Part shown: positions 33,511 through 45,300 of the stretch, piece after piece
How the letters are laid out: each line of letters starts with the position of its first letter
How positions within the stretch are numbered: the stretch's first letter is position 1
Source: Mesostigma viride
Lineage: Eukaryota; Streptophyta; Mesostigmatophyceae; Mesostigmatales; Mesostigmataceae
Reading direction: 5' to 3'
Assembly (NCBI GenBank): GCA_009746045.1
Contig: RPFO01000240.1
Span: forward strand, 126,001 to 190,000
DNA: 64,000 bases
Program-made: the position numbers and the translations under genes
Notes under the pieces: generated by a model
What the model was told of the DNA's origin: nothing
Database searches by the model: none
Seen by the model: only the letters and a program-made list of their open reading frames with translations

Positions 33511-34611
33511 TCCCCAATAAGGCAGTATTTGTATAGGTGCTACCTGAGTCTCTTTAATTGAGCATAAAAGGGAAAGGTTGGCCAAGGCGGGCGCCATAAG
33601 AACGGGCGCCTGTGATAACTGTGAAAGATCAGGAACTCACAATAATACGTTCTTGGCATCCTTTAATCCCAGCCATTGGACTAGGTAATGTGCCTTGACT
33701 TTACTCTAGCACCAAGTTCCCAAGGAAAGGTTGGGAGCTGACCAAGGGGTCAGGGGATAACCTGGGGTGACCTCTGATTCACTGGGCAGTACACCTAGCC
33801 TGGTCCAAGGGCAGATATGTTGTTACCCAAAGGAGGCAGGAACCTGGGCCCTCAAAGGTCTGATCAACCTCAAGGGACCAAGCGGTCTGTGGCTGAGTGG
33901 GCACAAGCAAGGTTAGGCTTGTTTCAAGCTGGTCCAGCTCCAAAAGAAGAAAGGGTTGGAGTTAGCATTTTGGGCAACCAATATGCTAAGTGGATGCAGT
34001 TTGGAAAGACCTTTCCAATGCCGTGCTGACCGCCTGAAACAGACAAGGGACGAGAAAGATATGAGGTCCCGAAGTCCTAGCCGTCCGTGGCCGACTACAG
34101 TAAGGTGCAGTCCTCTGGTATAGTGGACAGGACACGTGGCAGGCCGTGCCTGCACAGGCTTAGCCTGACTATCACGTGACTGTGGTCCACGTAGACCAGA
34201 GGAGCAGCAGTCTGTGACTGGTGGAATACTGGAGCTGGCACAGGGCTGCAAGGATACTAGGCCTTGCAGGCTTGTGACAGGTCCTGTACTTCCTAGGTTG
34301 CAGAGTCTAGGCAAATCCAGTTCGTCCTGGCTCTGCACTGATGCCAGTGGACGTTGAGGATTTGCCTGTCCGCCTGCACGTGCCTCGTCACGCCGATGGG
34401 AACGAGGAACAACACAAAGGATATAGCTTGGTCATGGGGGATGACCAGCTATCTTGGCAAGCACGAACCGAGGCTCCCACATTGGACGTGGAACCGCTCA
34501 CCGTGGTCGTGGCTTGGTGCACGGGTTAAAAGGTTGCTGCCTTGCAACTTTGGCTCATCCCGTTGTGCGCGTGAAAGACCAGGAGCTCACAGCTCTGGTT
34601 GTTCGCTAACT
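33511..34611 (+). mobile_element. El10: 3' end of an El9-family element (3' UTR plus LTR)
   Basis: 33511-33959 matches El9 62572-63018, and 33960-34611 matches the El9 LTRs with a few percent difference, including the purine tract AAAAGAAGAAAGGGTTGG before the LTR. Nothing of its coding part remains. It directly precedes the LTR remnant of El7, so it probably inserted into that LTR and later lost most of its length. Confidence 0.8.
33960..34611 (+). repeat. El10 LTR
   Basis: 652 bp, AGTTAGC...GCTAACT, aligning end to end with 63019-63664. Confidence 0.88.
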
Positions 34612-34829
34612 ACAAGGATGGAACGAGGTTGCATATAGCTCGAGGCTCAACGAGGCAACGAGCGTCTTCACACACGAACCTTGGTCGTCACGACGAGTGG
34701 CGAGCCTATCGAGGGTCGTAGGCCTGGTGTGAGGATAAAGGTTGCTAGCCAGCAGCCTAGGGTCATTCCAGCCAGCAAGACCAGGAGCTCACAAGCTCTG
34801 CTGACGAGTTGCTGTGCAAATCGTACTAT
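34612..34829 (+). repeat. El7 5' LTR remnant
   Basis: A diverged copy of the last third of the El9-type LTR (compare AAGGTTGCT and GACCAGGAGCTCACA). It is followed by CGTACTATTGC, the same sequence that follows the El9 5' LTR. Confidence 0.65.
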
Positions 34830-34846
34830 TGCTTCCAAGCGCTTTC

Positions 34847-35364
34847 ATGTCTGGTTCATCGTCGAGCAGCCACGGTGCTGGTGAGGCGAGCGAGCAGAGA
34901 GACGCGCAAGCGTTTTTCCCCTACCGTAACCAAGCGAACGCCCCAACCTTCGTGCAAGCGGCCTACGTAGCGAGGCACTTGGCAGAAGAGGGGTGGGTGG
35001 CGGTTTGTGGGGGAGGCAACAGGCCAGCGGCGGCGGACCCGATTGTTCAAAGGGCTCGCGTCGTGATTTCCCCGGGTGAGACAGGGCGGGTGGCGGTGGA
35101 AGAGTTGGTGCGTATTCGTGACGCGCTAGCTGAAACTGCTAACAACGTAGAGGTAGCCTATCAGGGCGGCCATATAACGTTAGCCGGTCTCGACCTAGCC
35201 AGGGAGGCGCTTAGCCAGATCGTGGCGACAGCGCTCGGCAGCATAAGGCTGTTCAACCACTGGGTGGCTACAGCGGTGCTAGGGGAGGGGGTACCAGACG
35301 CCGACATAATCCGGAACGCCCGAGCTCGCGAGGTTGTGAATCCGTGGAGCACAGCGGAGGTATT
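34847..35364 (+). pseudogene. El7 ORF0, first part (interrupted by El6)
   Basis: The ATG at 34847 starts MSGSSSSSHGAGEASEQ. The body is clearly homologous to El9 ORF0 (FVQAAYVAR, GWVAV, SPGETGRV, VAYQGGH, LFNHWVAT). It is cut after ...WSTAEV by the El6 insertion and resumes at 52812. Both parts together would give 300 codons. It precedes where gag would lie, just after the LTR. No known domain is recognised. Confidence 0.8.
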
Positions 35365-36045
35365 AGTTAACGCCAAGCGCATTGGCGTGATCCTGATTCG
35401 GCATATCTCTGCGATTCCAGCGGCACCGGAACGAGGTCATTCCGACAAGTATCAAGAAAGTTATGGCGTTCCGACTTCCCGGTCGCGCGCGAGCGCGAGC
35501 CGGCTGTTCTTCTAAGTCGGACGTGAATATTTGCCGACGACATATGGGGTCGACAGTAATTCCTGGGCTGACAGGAATTAGGTGCTGAACCTACGACGGT
35601 ATTGGATTAATACGTCGTACGCAGGAAATAGGAACCTTAACCTGTGGTCTGTTGGTACCGCAGGCTTAGTCCTAGGTGCAGATGCAATAGTCACTGTGGA
35701 CTGTGCTCTGTGGTCACTGTACTGTATGGCAGGTACTGTATAGGAACTGGGCGCTGTACAGGTAGTGAATACTGTACCGGGAGTGTTATTACTGAGCAGG
35801 CCTCCTAGGCTGCTCAGGACTAGCAAGCACAGTGCACAAGTATATAAAGAATAGGCCAGTGCCAATTGGGCATCTCTTGCGAGCCCGCCTCACGTGTGTT
35901 GCCTGGACTTGGCAAACTCGTGTACAAGCCTCAAGTGTGTGAGCGCTGTAACATTATCCAATTTTAAAAAAGCTCCGTTCCAACCACATTCACACATTGC
36001 TGCATTGCAACCATATCCTATACATTGCGTTTAAAAACGTTAACT
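35365..36045 (+). repeat. El6 5' LTR
   Basis: 681 bp; pairs with 52120-52806. It is followed by CAAATTACAAGC; there is no TGG-type primer site. Confidence 0.93.
35841..35848 (+). promoter_or_regulatory. TATA box candidate in El6 LTR
   Basis: TATATAAA, about 200 bp before the LTR end, repeated at 52598-52605 in the 3' LTR. A suitable position for the element promoter. Confidence 0.5.
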
Positions 36046-36138
36046 CAAATTACAAGCAGTCTCGACGGAACGGCCAGGAGGGTCGTTGCTGTTTGCTGCG
36101 TGCAGCGTTGACGACGCGAGAAGCTCGTCAGGTGTCGA

Positions 36139-37062
36139 ATGGTGCAGGAAGAACAACGGCAGCAGAATTTCCGGTTTCCTTGGCAGTCTGCTGGTGGTTC
36201 CATTTCGCCTGAATTGCGTCGTGTGGTTCGAGATTTATCTTTATTGCTTGCAGATCGTCCACCTGTTAATCGCAACTTTGTGCAATTCGTCGACGACCAG
36301 GTCGAGGATAGGGAGCGCATTCTGCAGCACGTCCGAACCATCGTCATTCCGGAGCACCGGAGCGTCGACGACATCGAGCAAGAGCTGCACGGTTTGGTCG
36401 GGATCCAGACTGTGATTACAGCCTTAGCTGAGCGGGTGCGTGCGGAGTTGGCGGCCAGGCGAGGAGAAGCTGCGGAGCCAGCTGGTGCAGTGCGACACGA
36501 GTTCGTGCAGGCAGCAGCGGCTGCGGGTGTACCACGTACGTTCGCAGGCGTAATCGGCGACGAGGGTGTTGCAGCGGGACCAGTTCGACGTGAGCGACGC
36601 GGGGCGGAGCGCTACAGGCGGCTGGCAGAGGTCGAGGCGGCTGCGGAAGCCATCACCGGAGGTCAGCGTGCGGCACGAGTCGGCAGAATTCCGGAGCGAG
36701 GGAGAGTTCCTTTTCAGGAACTGCCCCAACCTCTTCGCGTTCGTGTGACGCGTTGGGAAGAGTTCGCCCCTCTTGGTTACGACAGTGACCTTGAGGTGGG
36801 AGCTGTGGGGGTCGCTGGTCTAGGCGACGAGGAGCTTGGCGACCACGAGGTGCCAAGATACAATCCGCGGGGTGTTAACGACGGGTTGTCACCTGTCTAC
36901 TACACTAACGGTGACGACGCTGTCATCGCGGGCCGACAGCGGGCCGACGACGGCGCCGCAGGTAGCAGGGTGCCAGAGCTTATCGTTGTGAGCGACAGCG
37001 ACAGTGACAGCGACAAGGAGAACCAGGAAGCGCCTGCGGGTGACCGTGGTGGTCTTGACTGA
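36139..37062 (+). CDS. El6 ORF0, function unknown
   Basis: 307 aa from the ATG at 36139, 93 bp after the LTR. It is Arg/Glu/Ala-rich with long predicted helices (residues about 25-130), and a distinctive C-terminus: ELIVVSDSDSDSDKENQ. A short hydrophobic stretch followed by Ser/Asp is the form of a SUMO-interacting motif. I find no clear similarity to El7/El9 ORF0, though it occupies the same place before gag. Extra ORFs upstream of gag are known in Ogre-type gypsy elements, also without assigned function. The frame is intact. Confidence 0.75.
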   Translation: MVQEEQRQQNFRFPWQSAGGSISPELRRVVRDLSLLLADRPPVNRNFVQFVDDQVEDRERILQHVRTIVIPEHRSVDDIEQELHGLVGIQTVITALAERVRAELAARRGEAAEPAGAVRHEFVQAAAAAGVPRTFAGVIGDEGVAAGPVRRERRGAERYRRLAEVEAAAEAITGGQRAARVGRIPERGRVPFQELPQPLRVRVTRWEEFAPLGYDSDLEVGAVGVAGLGDEELGDHEVPRYNPRGVNDGLSPVYYTNGDDAVIAGRQRADDGAAGSRVPELIVVSDSDSDSDKENQEAPAGDRGGLD

Positions 37063-39058
37063 GTGGTAACACTTGTCAATTTCCTTTCTTGTTCAGTAGC
37101 TTATATTGCTTTAAGGGGAGGTGGCACCCCAAAACCCTTAAAAATTGAACTATGGTAATAACACTTGAAATTCATTTGCACAATGCTGAAATATGATTGC
37201 GGGCACTAAATAACATCTCTTGTGACTTGTCCATGCACTTGTTGGGGGTACTACCCCCAAGTATACGCCAATATTGCGCTATAAATAGAAAAAGACGCTA
37301 ATTAGGGCTGGGTATGCCCCAGCCAATGCACACATTTGTTGGCAACCAAAAATCAACCATTTGTAGTTCCCTGAGTGTGTAGCTTGCTGAGCTATTTACA
37401 TCATGGAAATGGCAAAACCTTGAACAGTTATTAATTTTCCCGCAAAACAGGTCTTTTTTTACCGGACATTGGGAATAAACATATCATAAACACTTCAGAT
37501 AAGGCCACAAAATCAAGCGAAAATCCGGCTAACAGGGGGACAGCAGTGGTCCAAGTCCCAGGTCATTCCGACAAGTCTAGCTCAAGTTATAAGGTTTTGC
37601 GTGCTAAAACCTGAACATACGCTAAATGAGGTTTTTCTGTGTATAAGGCCACCTAGACAGCATGTTTTCCATCCAAGAAGCCAAAAAACATGCCCAACTC
37701 GATCACACAACATAAGAAAAGGCTAGGCACCTCATCTGCCCTCCCCTGCCCTCAGCATGGCCAGCCTTGCCAGCGTGCGCATAGCAACACCTTCGCTAGG
37801 CATACACGCACCAAGAGAGCATACACTATGCTCAGCCCAAGGTTACCATGTAAATTTATGCCAAGAACTCAGCAAGTATACGTGTAAAAACCTTAGAAAG
37901 ACTGCCCAAGCAATAGAGGCAACTGCAGCCTGCAAACTTGGCAGCAAATCATACATGCTGTCTGCCATGCATTCACATCCTATCCAGCTTGCCTTGCTGC
38001 ACACATAGCAGGGAAGTCTTAATGGTTATAGCTCAAGGAAAGCAATAAAAACACCTATCTAATGCAATGCCACTCATGCAGTATGGCCAGCAAAAGAACC
38101 ACTCTCACCTTCCTTTCCAATATGGCAATTTGCTAAGAAGCTGATGCCAGCTTGTTAGCCTCTAGGCACATGCCGGATGTCTTTACTAAAACAGGCGCGT
38201 CAGATCCGGCACATAACAAAGCGTCTGAGCAAGCTCATGTCCAAAGGATTATGGAAAACAAATGTCAACACATTACCAACAACTTGACCTCGGCGCCTTA
38301 AGCATGCCAGCCACAAACTACACGAAATTGTACGAAATTGCTAGGAATCTGACGATGCAACCGAAAGGAATGGAGCGCTTCCTGCAGGGAAACTGCCCGA
38401 AAAAAAGGCGAAAGGCCGACGTTATTGCACCTGCCTGCGTGGAAATGTTTCATGCATAAACTGGCACGCAAGCTCGAACAATAAAAGACATCATCCATTG
38501 ATCAGGCGAACAAGGAAGGTGCGCCTTCCGTGAATACGTCGAAGGCGACATGCGCAGGCCTGCGTAGGTTCTTACCTTGAATGCCGGAAATGTAAAAGAA
38601 ACCGGGAAGCTTCGGCACAAACTCGACAACACCATTAAGTTAGCTTCATAATCGCTCTTTAGAGCCTACGTTGCCTCACAATAGCTGCCGTAAACCTGCA
38701 TTAAATTTCATGATCCGCAAGAGAAATTATATCCTGGACCCCCGCGCCCGTAGCCGTTCGAGAAATTAGCGATATTGCAAACCGTAAACTTTCCGCCATG
38801 ACATGAGGTAATCAACTAATCTTCTGCGAAATTCAAGCATTTTTTCTAGCTGTTTACGTGCCATATCGATTAATATTGCATAAAGGCATGCCGCCATGGC
38901 CACCTCCGCGAGGGTTGAGCGGTCCGGGCACACATTATACACCGTACGGACGGTACCGCGAATTTTTTGGCGCGGAAAATATTCGGCGCGCCACGTCCCC
39001 TTAATTGCTGCTTGGTTGGCCACTTGGCTGGCTGTAGCAGATCTGAACAGGGGCCATC
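37063..39058 (+). other. Two-kilobase non-coding stretch between El6 ORF0 and gag
   Basis: No gene is visible. It contains TTGGGGGTACTACCCCCAA (near 37253-37272), an inverted repeat, and GGTCATTCCGACAAGT at 37561-37576, which also occurs in both El6 LTRs (35435-35450, 52190-52205). It may include an unrecognised insertion. Confidence 0.5.
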
Positions 39059-40237
39059 ATGAGTGAGGGCGCTATTGACCAACGAGGGCGCGGTATCGGC
39101 TTTGAGCGGCGCGGCGCTGGGATGGATGGACGCGATGGACGCGATGGACGCGATGGACGCGGTGGAGGCCAGGCGCTGGGAGACCAGGCTGCGCTGGCAG
39201 ATGATCAGAGCCAAGGATCCCAGGGCGGTCAGAACGCGCCAGCTGCAGATCAAGCAGCACCTAGGCGGCCGACCGTGGCTGAGGGGTACGCGGTGCTAAG
39301 CCAGTTTCAGTCCATCAAGGACAATTGGCAGCCCCGGGACGCGGAGAGGATGTTAGAGGACATGAACTTGTACACGGACATCTACACCGGTGACAAGCTT
39401 CGCATCCTGGCGTCTAGTGCCTACATAAGGCAGTCGGCGAGGCGGCTGTTCAAGTTCGTCCGGGAGCGACACACAGCGGGGGACACCTGGGCTGCGTTTA
39501 TGACGCGACTCAGGGTGTTCCTGAGTGATAAGAGGACCATAGATGGTTCTCACCTGAAGCAAGAGTACCTGGACTACAAGCCCATCAAGGGGCAGCTAGT
39601 GGTCCACGCCTTTGAAGACTTTGTCAAGCTGAGGGAGGACGCCATGGCCAAAGGGTTCTTCGTTGCAGATCGGATGGCCATGGGCGACTTTCTCAAGTCG
39701 CTGCAGCTGGATCCTGTCACGATGGACAACGTGACCATCCACATGCGCCAAGTCCATGGCTGGGCTGCCATGACGGACCAGCTGTATGAGTGTTTCAGCG
39801 GCAAGTATGTAGGTGGTAAGCGCCCACGTCAAGGGGACGAGGAGGCAGCTGAACCTGCAGTTAAGTCCATGAGGGGATCGGGCCACGGGGGCCCAGCGTC
39901 CTCGAGGGGGCCTGAGACCTCTTCTAGGGGTCGAGGAAGGTCCAGGAGGGGGCGTCGCAGAATGGCTGGACGGGGGACACCTCCGAAGTCGGGGCATCCA
40001 CAGTCCCAGTTTGACTTCAAGAGGGTGGGTGGTCCTCCCAAGGCTGGGCCCAGCAGTGGGACCTCACGGGACATCAGTCAGGTGGAATGTTATTTCTGCC
40101 AAGGGAAGGGTCACTTCAGGAATGAGTGTCCCTCGTACCTGAGGCAGGAAGGTCAGAGCAAGCCAGCTCAGGGTGGCAGCAAGGAGAAGGCTGGTCCATC
40201 CCAGGATAAGGGCAAGGGCAAGGCTGCTGATCATTGA
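39059..40237 (+). CDS. El6 Gag
   Basis: 392 aa from ATG 39059. The N-terminus carries a Gly-Arg-Asp repeat encoded by four 9-bp units (39126-39161), then a gag core (about 80-250), an Arg/Gly-rich region, and one knuckle CYFCQGKGHFRNEC (about 345-358). It ends Lys/Gly-rich at UGA (40235-40237). The same frame continues after the stop into pol, in the context CAU UGA CUU, so Gag-Pol is probably made by readthrough. Confidence 0.87.
   Translation: MSEGAIDQRGRGIGFERRGAGMDGRDGRDGRDGRGGGQALGDQAALADDQSQGSQGGQNAPAADQAAPRRPTVAEGYAVLSQFQSIKDNWQPRDAERMLEDMNLYTDIYTGDKLRILASSAYIRQSARRLFKFVRERHTAGDTWAAFMTRLRVFLSDKRTIDGSHLKQEYLDYKPIKGQLVVHAFEDFVKLREDAMAKGFFVADRMAMGDFLKSLQLDPVTMDNVTIHMRQVHGWAAMTDQLYECFSGKYVGGKRPRQGDEEAAEPAVKSMRGSGHGGPASSRGPETSSRGRGRSRRGRRRMAGRGTPPKSGHPQSQFDFKRVGGPPKAGPSSGTSRDISQVECYFCQGKGHFRNECPSYLRQEGQSKPAQGGSKEKAGPSQDKGKGKAADH
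39126..39161 (+). repeat. Four 9-bp units (ATGGACGCG) in El6 gag
   Basis: Perfect tandem copies that encode the repeated Gly-Arg-Asp segment; the length is likely to vary between copies. Confidence 0.9.
40235..40237 (+). other. El6 gag-pol stop, readthrough candidate (UGA CUU)
   Basis: The pol frame runs on without a stop from 40238 to the El5 insertion and resumes in the same frame at 47387. A C directly after UGA favours readthrough. Confidence 0.6.
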
Positions 40238-40454
40238 CTTGAGACTGCACACATCCCTGAACCCTGGAGGGTGCCCCCAGGGGTGTGTAATGTAGCTGCT
40301 AGTGACGGCAGTGAGGGGCAGCCCCATGCTCTAGTGACAGAGCCTATTGGACACGATGGGGCAAGCTTGGTTACCACAGAGAGTATGCCAGCTGTAGCTG
40401 CAGTGGTTACTCGCCAACGTGCCCGCCATGGCGGTGCTGAGCCTGAGGTAGGAC

Positions 40455-41059
40455 TGTTATATTGTGGGCTCGCAGTCACATAAAGTATTGGAATTTGGTT
40501 ATGCTCGGAATTGGCTAAGTCCGGAGGTCAGCCGGCAGCGCCGCGTTGAGGTTTATTTGCTGGGCCGGCGGTCAGTGGGAATTTATGTGTACGGTCAGGC
40601 AACGGGTCGTAGGTTCTGGCTGTGGGCTATTTTGGGTTCTGGCCATTACCGTTCGTTCCGTGGTGGGCAACCTTGGTTCCGTACCGTTTGTCCAGGCAAG
40701 CAGTGGGGAGGATCTCGGTTGCGGTGCGTTATGTTGTGGAGTGTCGTTTGGGAATTATGTTGGTGTATTTCGGTTGGTTTGTACTTGGGTACGTTCTCAG
40801 GCCCACGCCGTTGCTCAGCGTTGGGTGAAGCCACAGAGCTACTCGCAGTGATGACCTACAGCGGAGCATTGAGTCAAAGCTGTTTGGCGGCGTGAAAGGC
40901 CGACACGCAGGAGAAAGCTTTGAATCACGTTGCAGCAAATGCTGTCAATGGCCGACGTTGTCGACATGTCCGGGGCTGGGCGCTGAGCGAGTAATCTATT
41001 TTGTTACGTCTTTTTTATTATTCGGAAATACAATACACTTAAAGAATTTTATTTTAACA
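40455..41059 (+). repeat. El5 5' LTR
   Basis: 605 bp. Followed by TGTACTAGGTTGGGG, not a TGG-type primer site. Confidence 0.95.
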
Positions 41060-41095
41060 TGTACTAGGTTGGGGCCGTAAATTTACAGCATAAAA

Positions 41096-42326
41096 CACGG
41101 CAGCGTCAGCTGGGAGAAAACGGAAAGCAATTCATAGTGATCCGTCGACATGGGCCGCTGACCTACGAGCTGAAAAGGATCTGTTAGAACTATTTCGAAA
41201 GCGTGTAGGAACCCTTGCTAGCGACGCACCCACGCTCGTAGTGCGTGACTATATAGAGAGAATAGAGGCTTTTCTGAAGGACCATGGTGAGAAGATCAGC
41301 AGTGTTTATTCGCTTTTCCGAGATGCCGGTTTGCTGAGCTGCGACAATTTCATTCTCGCATTTACTCTTCGAGCATGCAAGGATGAGAAGGTAAAACGGC
41401 GTCACATCCCAGGTAAGCTGCGTGAGGCGTTGTTGGAGTCGAAGGAGGGCACGACCTCTAGGCTATGCAGCATTTACACCTGGGTGCCACAACGGCCTTA
41501 CTCACTCGATTTACTCAGCCTTCGCAATTTGCGGAATGAGTCTGTGCTCAATGGACTAGAGGTGTCTGAGACAGCGGTGATAGACCGTTACGTGAGGATG
41601 GCCAAGGACCTGAATTTCCAGACTGTGATGGGAGCCCTGCGTGCAGGCCAAGCCAAGGATGACCTTACCAAGGCAATAGAGATCATTACCGGCCTGGTAG
41701 AAGGGGAGGAGAGGGACATGATTGCACAGCTGAGAGCCCAGGGCAAGCTGACCGAGTCTGGGTTGATGGCCCCTGCCCCTCCCCCAGCCGCTCCCAATTC
41801 TGTGCCCCTCCCTGCACCCTCTGTGCCAAGCACTGTTACCTCTGCCAAGCCACAGGATGCAACGGGCAAGGTTGCCGGTGTCAACAACAGCAAGCCTGCT
41901 GGAGTAGGCAACGGTGGCAAGCAGCGTGGTGGAGGCCGTGCCCGTGGTGGCGGGCGCGGTGGCAGACGTGGGCTGTGGCAGGGCAGGCCATTGGTGCAGC
42001 AGCAGAGACAGCAGCAGCATTATGCCCCAGCACAGCAGGCAATACAGCCGCATTATGCTTCACAGCCGCCGCAGCCGCAGCAGCAGTTTGCACAGCAGCA
42101 GCAACAGCGGCAGCCACAGAGGCAGGAGTCTGGCGCATGCTTCATATGCGGGAGAAAGGGTCACCTGGCACGCACATGCTACAATAGGCACGCTGACAGC
42201 ATGCCAGCTCGCAGCAATAGCAATGCACAGGGCCCTGCCGTGTGTAACCGCTGCAAGCAGCCAGGACACTTTGCACGTGACACGCACCTGTGCCCGGCGG
42301 CCCAGAGTGGGGGCCGTAGGCAGTGA
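41096..42326 (+). CDS. El5 Gag
   Basis: The frame is open from about 41096 to UGA 42324-42326 but has no ATG before the conserved part. An ATG at 41150 lies in another frame, so the start is uncertain and may be damaged by a small indel. The gag core includes LRNLRNESVLNGLEV. Then come Pro/Ala- and Gly/Arg-rich parts, a glutamine-rich stretch, and two knuckles: CFICGRKGHLARTC and CNRCKQPGHFARDTHLC (the second CX2CX4HX6C). It ends GGRRQ before the UGA. Confidence 0.8.
42324..42326 (+). other. El5 gag-pol stop in readthrough context UGA CUA G
   Basis: CAG UGA CUA G, with an uninterrupted pol frame following. UGA CUA is an established high-readthrough context in plant viruses and some animal genes. 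El9 has the identical CAG UGA CUA G. Confidence 0.75.
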
Positions 42327-45300
42327 CTAGGGTCCGGTGGTGAGGGTGAGGCAGCTGGTGATGTGCCAAATATGCGAGCTAGTGCGGGGCAGCACGGCTC
42401 GACCCCCCAGGCTAGCTCACCCCGCCTGGGTGCTCGCGTGGCAGCGCTAGATGAGAGCGCTGGTGAGGAGGGGGACCATGCAGAGCAGGGGGCAGTTGCA
42501 GTAGGGGATGAAGCACTGTCTCAGGGAACGAGGGAGAAGGGGGTTGGAGGAGGTACTGCAGGTGTACACACTGCAGTTCTGGACGGGCCACCGGTACGAA
42601 GGTCCTCCCCACACCCGGGACCTCAGGCACAACAGTCTCAATGTCCATTGGAGGCAGGTGGTACACTCAGTGTACTTAACATGGCAATGAGGTTACACAC
42701 ACGGTTGGGTCATGGCCACGCTGCAGAGCATTGGGCAGCATCACTGGGGTTTTCGGAGCTGGTGGCGACGTGCAGAGAGGTCTGGCAGAGGTGTAAGCAT
42801 TGTCAGCGCAATGTGCCTAAGCCGCACAAGTTTCATGCACGTAGACCGGTGCTAGAGAGGGGCCCGGTGCAAGTGGATGTGCTCAAGTACGATGACAGGG
42901 AGTATGTGCTAGCGGTGGGGCGGTTCTCCAGGTTCAAGGCACTAGAGGTGTTGCCACGCAAGCACAAGGAAGAGCTGCTCACCAGCCTGCGCTTGGTAAA
43001 GGCCAAGTTTGCCGTGGTGTCAACTTTAGAGTGTGACCAGCAGTTCGAGTGTTGCATGAAGGAGCCGGGGTTTGAGCAGATTGTGGTGGCGGGTGCGGCA
43101 GATCACGAACATCAAGGGTTAGTGGAGAGACATATCAGGACCTCCAAGTTTGTGATGAGTGCTATGGCCAGGATGCGCTCGCTGTCGTACCGCGATCAGG
43201 CTCTGTTGTGCAGGCAGATAGAGGAGCACATGAATCACAGGGTGATGGTCAGGGTACATGTGGATGGTGAGGAGGTAGCCGTCACGCCCCATGGGTTGGA
43301 GATGGGCCTGCTCCCGCTGGAGGCGGTAGAAGCATACCGTGATTGGCTGTGTGACCGGTACCTCAGGCTGGTGGACATGGACCTGCGCAGGGGTGATGTG
43401 TACGTGCCTAGCGAGGGAGCAAGGGTGTGGGCGTACCGGGAGGGAAGTGCTTTGGAACAGGGTTTGTGGGAGGGCCCTGTTGTGGTCAAGTCAGTGGACG
43501 GTGACCACATGTTGGCGAAGGTTGGGCGTGAGGACCGCCGCTTCGACCGACTACTGGCGTGGAAACACTTGCGGCCGTACTACGAGGGGCTAGGTGCGCC
43601 AGCAGACCTGCCCCATGAGGAAGGTGCGATGGGCTCCAGCGCGCAGGCTGGAGGTGAGGCGGGGGACCCAGGGACGGCCGCAAGGGGGGTGAGAGAGGAG
43701 ACGGGGCCTGATCAGCCTGCGCCCTCTCTTCCGTCGGATGGTGGGTTGCCACTGTCCAATGGCGGTCCAGCCAGTGTGGGACCAGGCGGGCTGGGGGTTG
43801 CCCCTTCCGCTGATGGTCAGGAGGTGCAGCGCGCGACAATGTTTGCCCGTGTCATTGAGCGGCTGCAGGAAGCCCGGCGGGCAATCGCGGAACGCGAGCA
43901 GCCGGGGGGCACGTTACCACGGGCCGGCGGGGCGGGCAGGCCGTCGGCTGTAGGTGGGGCGCCTCAGGCCGGCGAGGGAGCCGTAGGAGGGCCACCACAG
44001 TCCAGCGAGGCCAATGCAGGGCCAGCCGCAGGTGGAGAGGCACAGGCCGGCGATGCTGGCGCATCGACCGCAGGTGCGGGGCTACAAGCCGATGGCGCTG
44101 ATGGGTCGGCTAGCACCCGGCGCGAGTCACTGAATGGTGGTGATGGCTCCGAGGGCGGCGGCGACGTCGCAATGGAGGCTGGTAATGAGGTAGCCTCGGT
44201 GTCTAAGCTAGTGGATTTTCAGCAGGACGGGCTGGCTGGGTGTCGGTTGGAGGTGGATACTAATGCGGTGGTGTGCTTGCTAGGTGAAGGGGTAGCTAGG
44301 CACTTCCCGCTACAACCGTCCAAGTGGAACTTTGTGGAGGACTTTTCTGGGGTGGTGCGCATGCCGGTAGTGGGCGAGGTGATGCTGACCATTCTTGGGC
44401 GTGACACTCCTTTCTGCGTGCTTGAGGGCTATGATGGGCCGGCGATTCTGGGGCTGCCATTTCTTAATCACCCTGATGTTGTGATCCAGAGCTCTAGTTT
44501 GACCAGGGAGGGCCATGGGTCGATAGAGTTGGAATCGTACAAGGCAGTGCAACCTCTCAGTCTCGTCTCAAGCACCGTGGCTAGGCTAGCAGCACTGACA
44601 GGGACAGAGGGTGTGGCGTGGGGAAAGGATCTCCCGCCAGCGGTAGACCTGGTCATGCCTGCGTTGTTGCATCCATCCAGCATCGGTATTACCAAGCGGG
44701 ACATCGCTGCACATTCTCCGATTGGCTATGAGAGGCTGGTACTAGAGATGTCGACGCAGAGTGGTTTCTCCAGCTGGTGGTGCGCGTTTCACAGGGCGCT
44801 GGAGGAGTGGCAGGGGTATGGTGTGTATGAACCAATGGACAGTGTGCCCAAGGGGGCCAAGGTACTTCCTCTCAAGATGGTGTTGTCTCACAAGGTAAAG
44901 GCTGGGGTGGAGGTATGCTATGTGAGGCCGGTGTCGCAGGAGTTTTCGGGAACCAGTGAGCTGGCCAAGGAAGAGCTGTACACCCCAGGCCTGGCGTGGG
45001 ATAGCTTCAGGATTATCACCATGCTGTATCTCGGTTTCCTGGATGAGGGCAGAGACTATGGGTGTGCGTCTATTGATGTCAAGCGTGCTTTCCCTAACTC
45101 TAGCGAGGAGGTGGCGCGTGAGGTGTGGGAAGGCACGTCACCCCTGGTGGTCCAGACACCCTCGTTTTGGATGGAGGAAGTGAGGGCAGAATTCATGGGC
45201 TTGCTGAAGGCCATAGAGGGACTGCAGAGTGCCTCGATTGTGTGGCGTATCACTTTGATGCGTGCTCTGTTTGAGCTGATGACATTCGAGGTATCCCCGT

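Noticed and set aside
38170-38230. DVFTK-like words resembling the end of a copia RNase H
   Set aside because: Only a few residues match and nothing upstream reads as RNase H.
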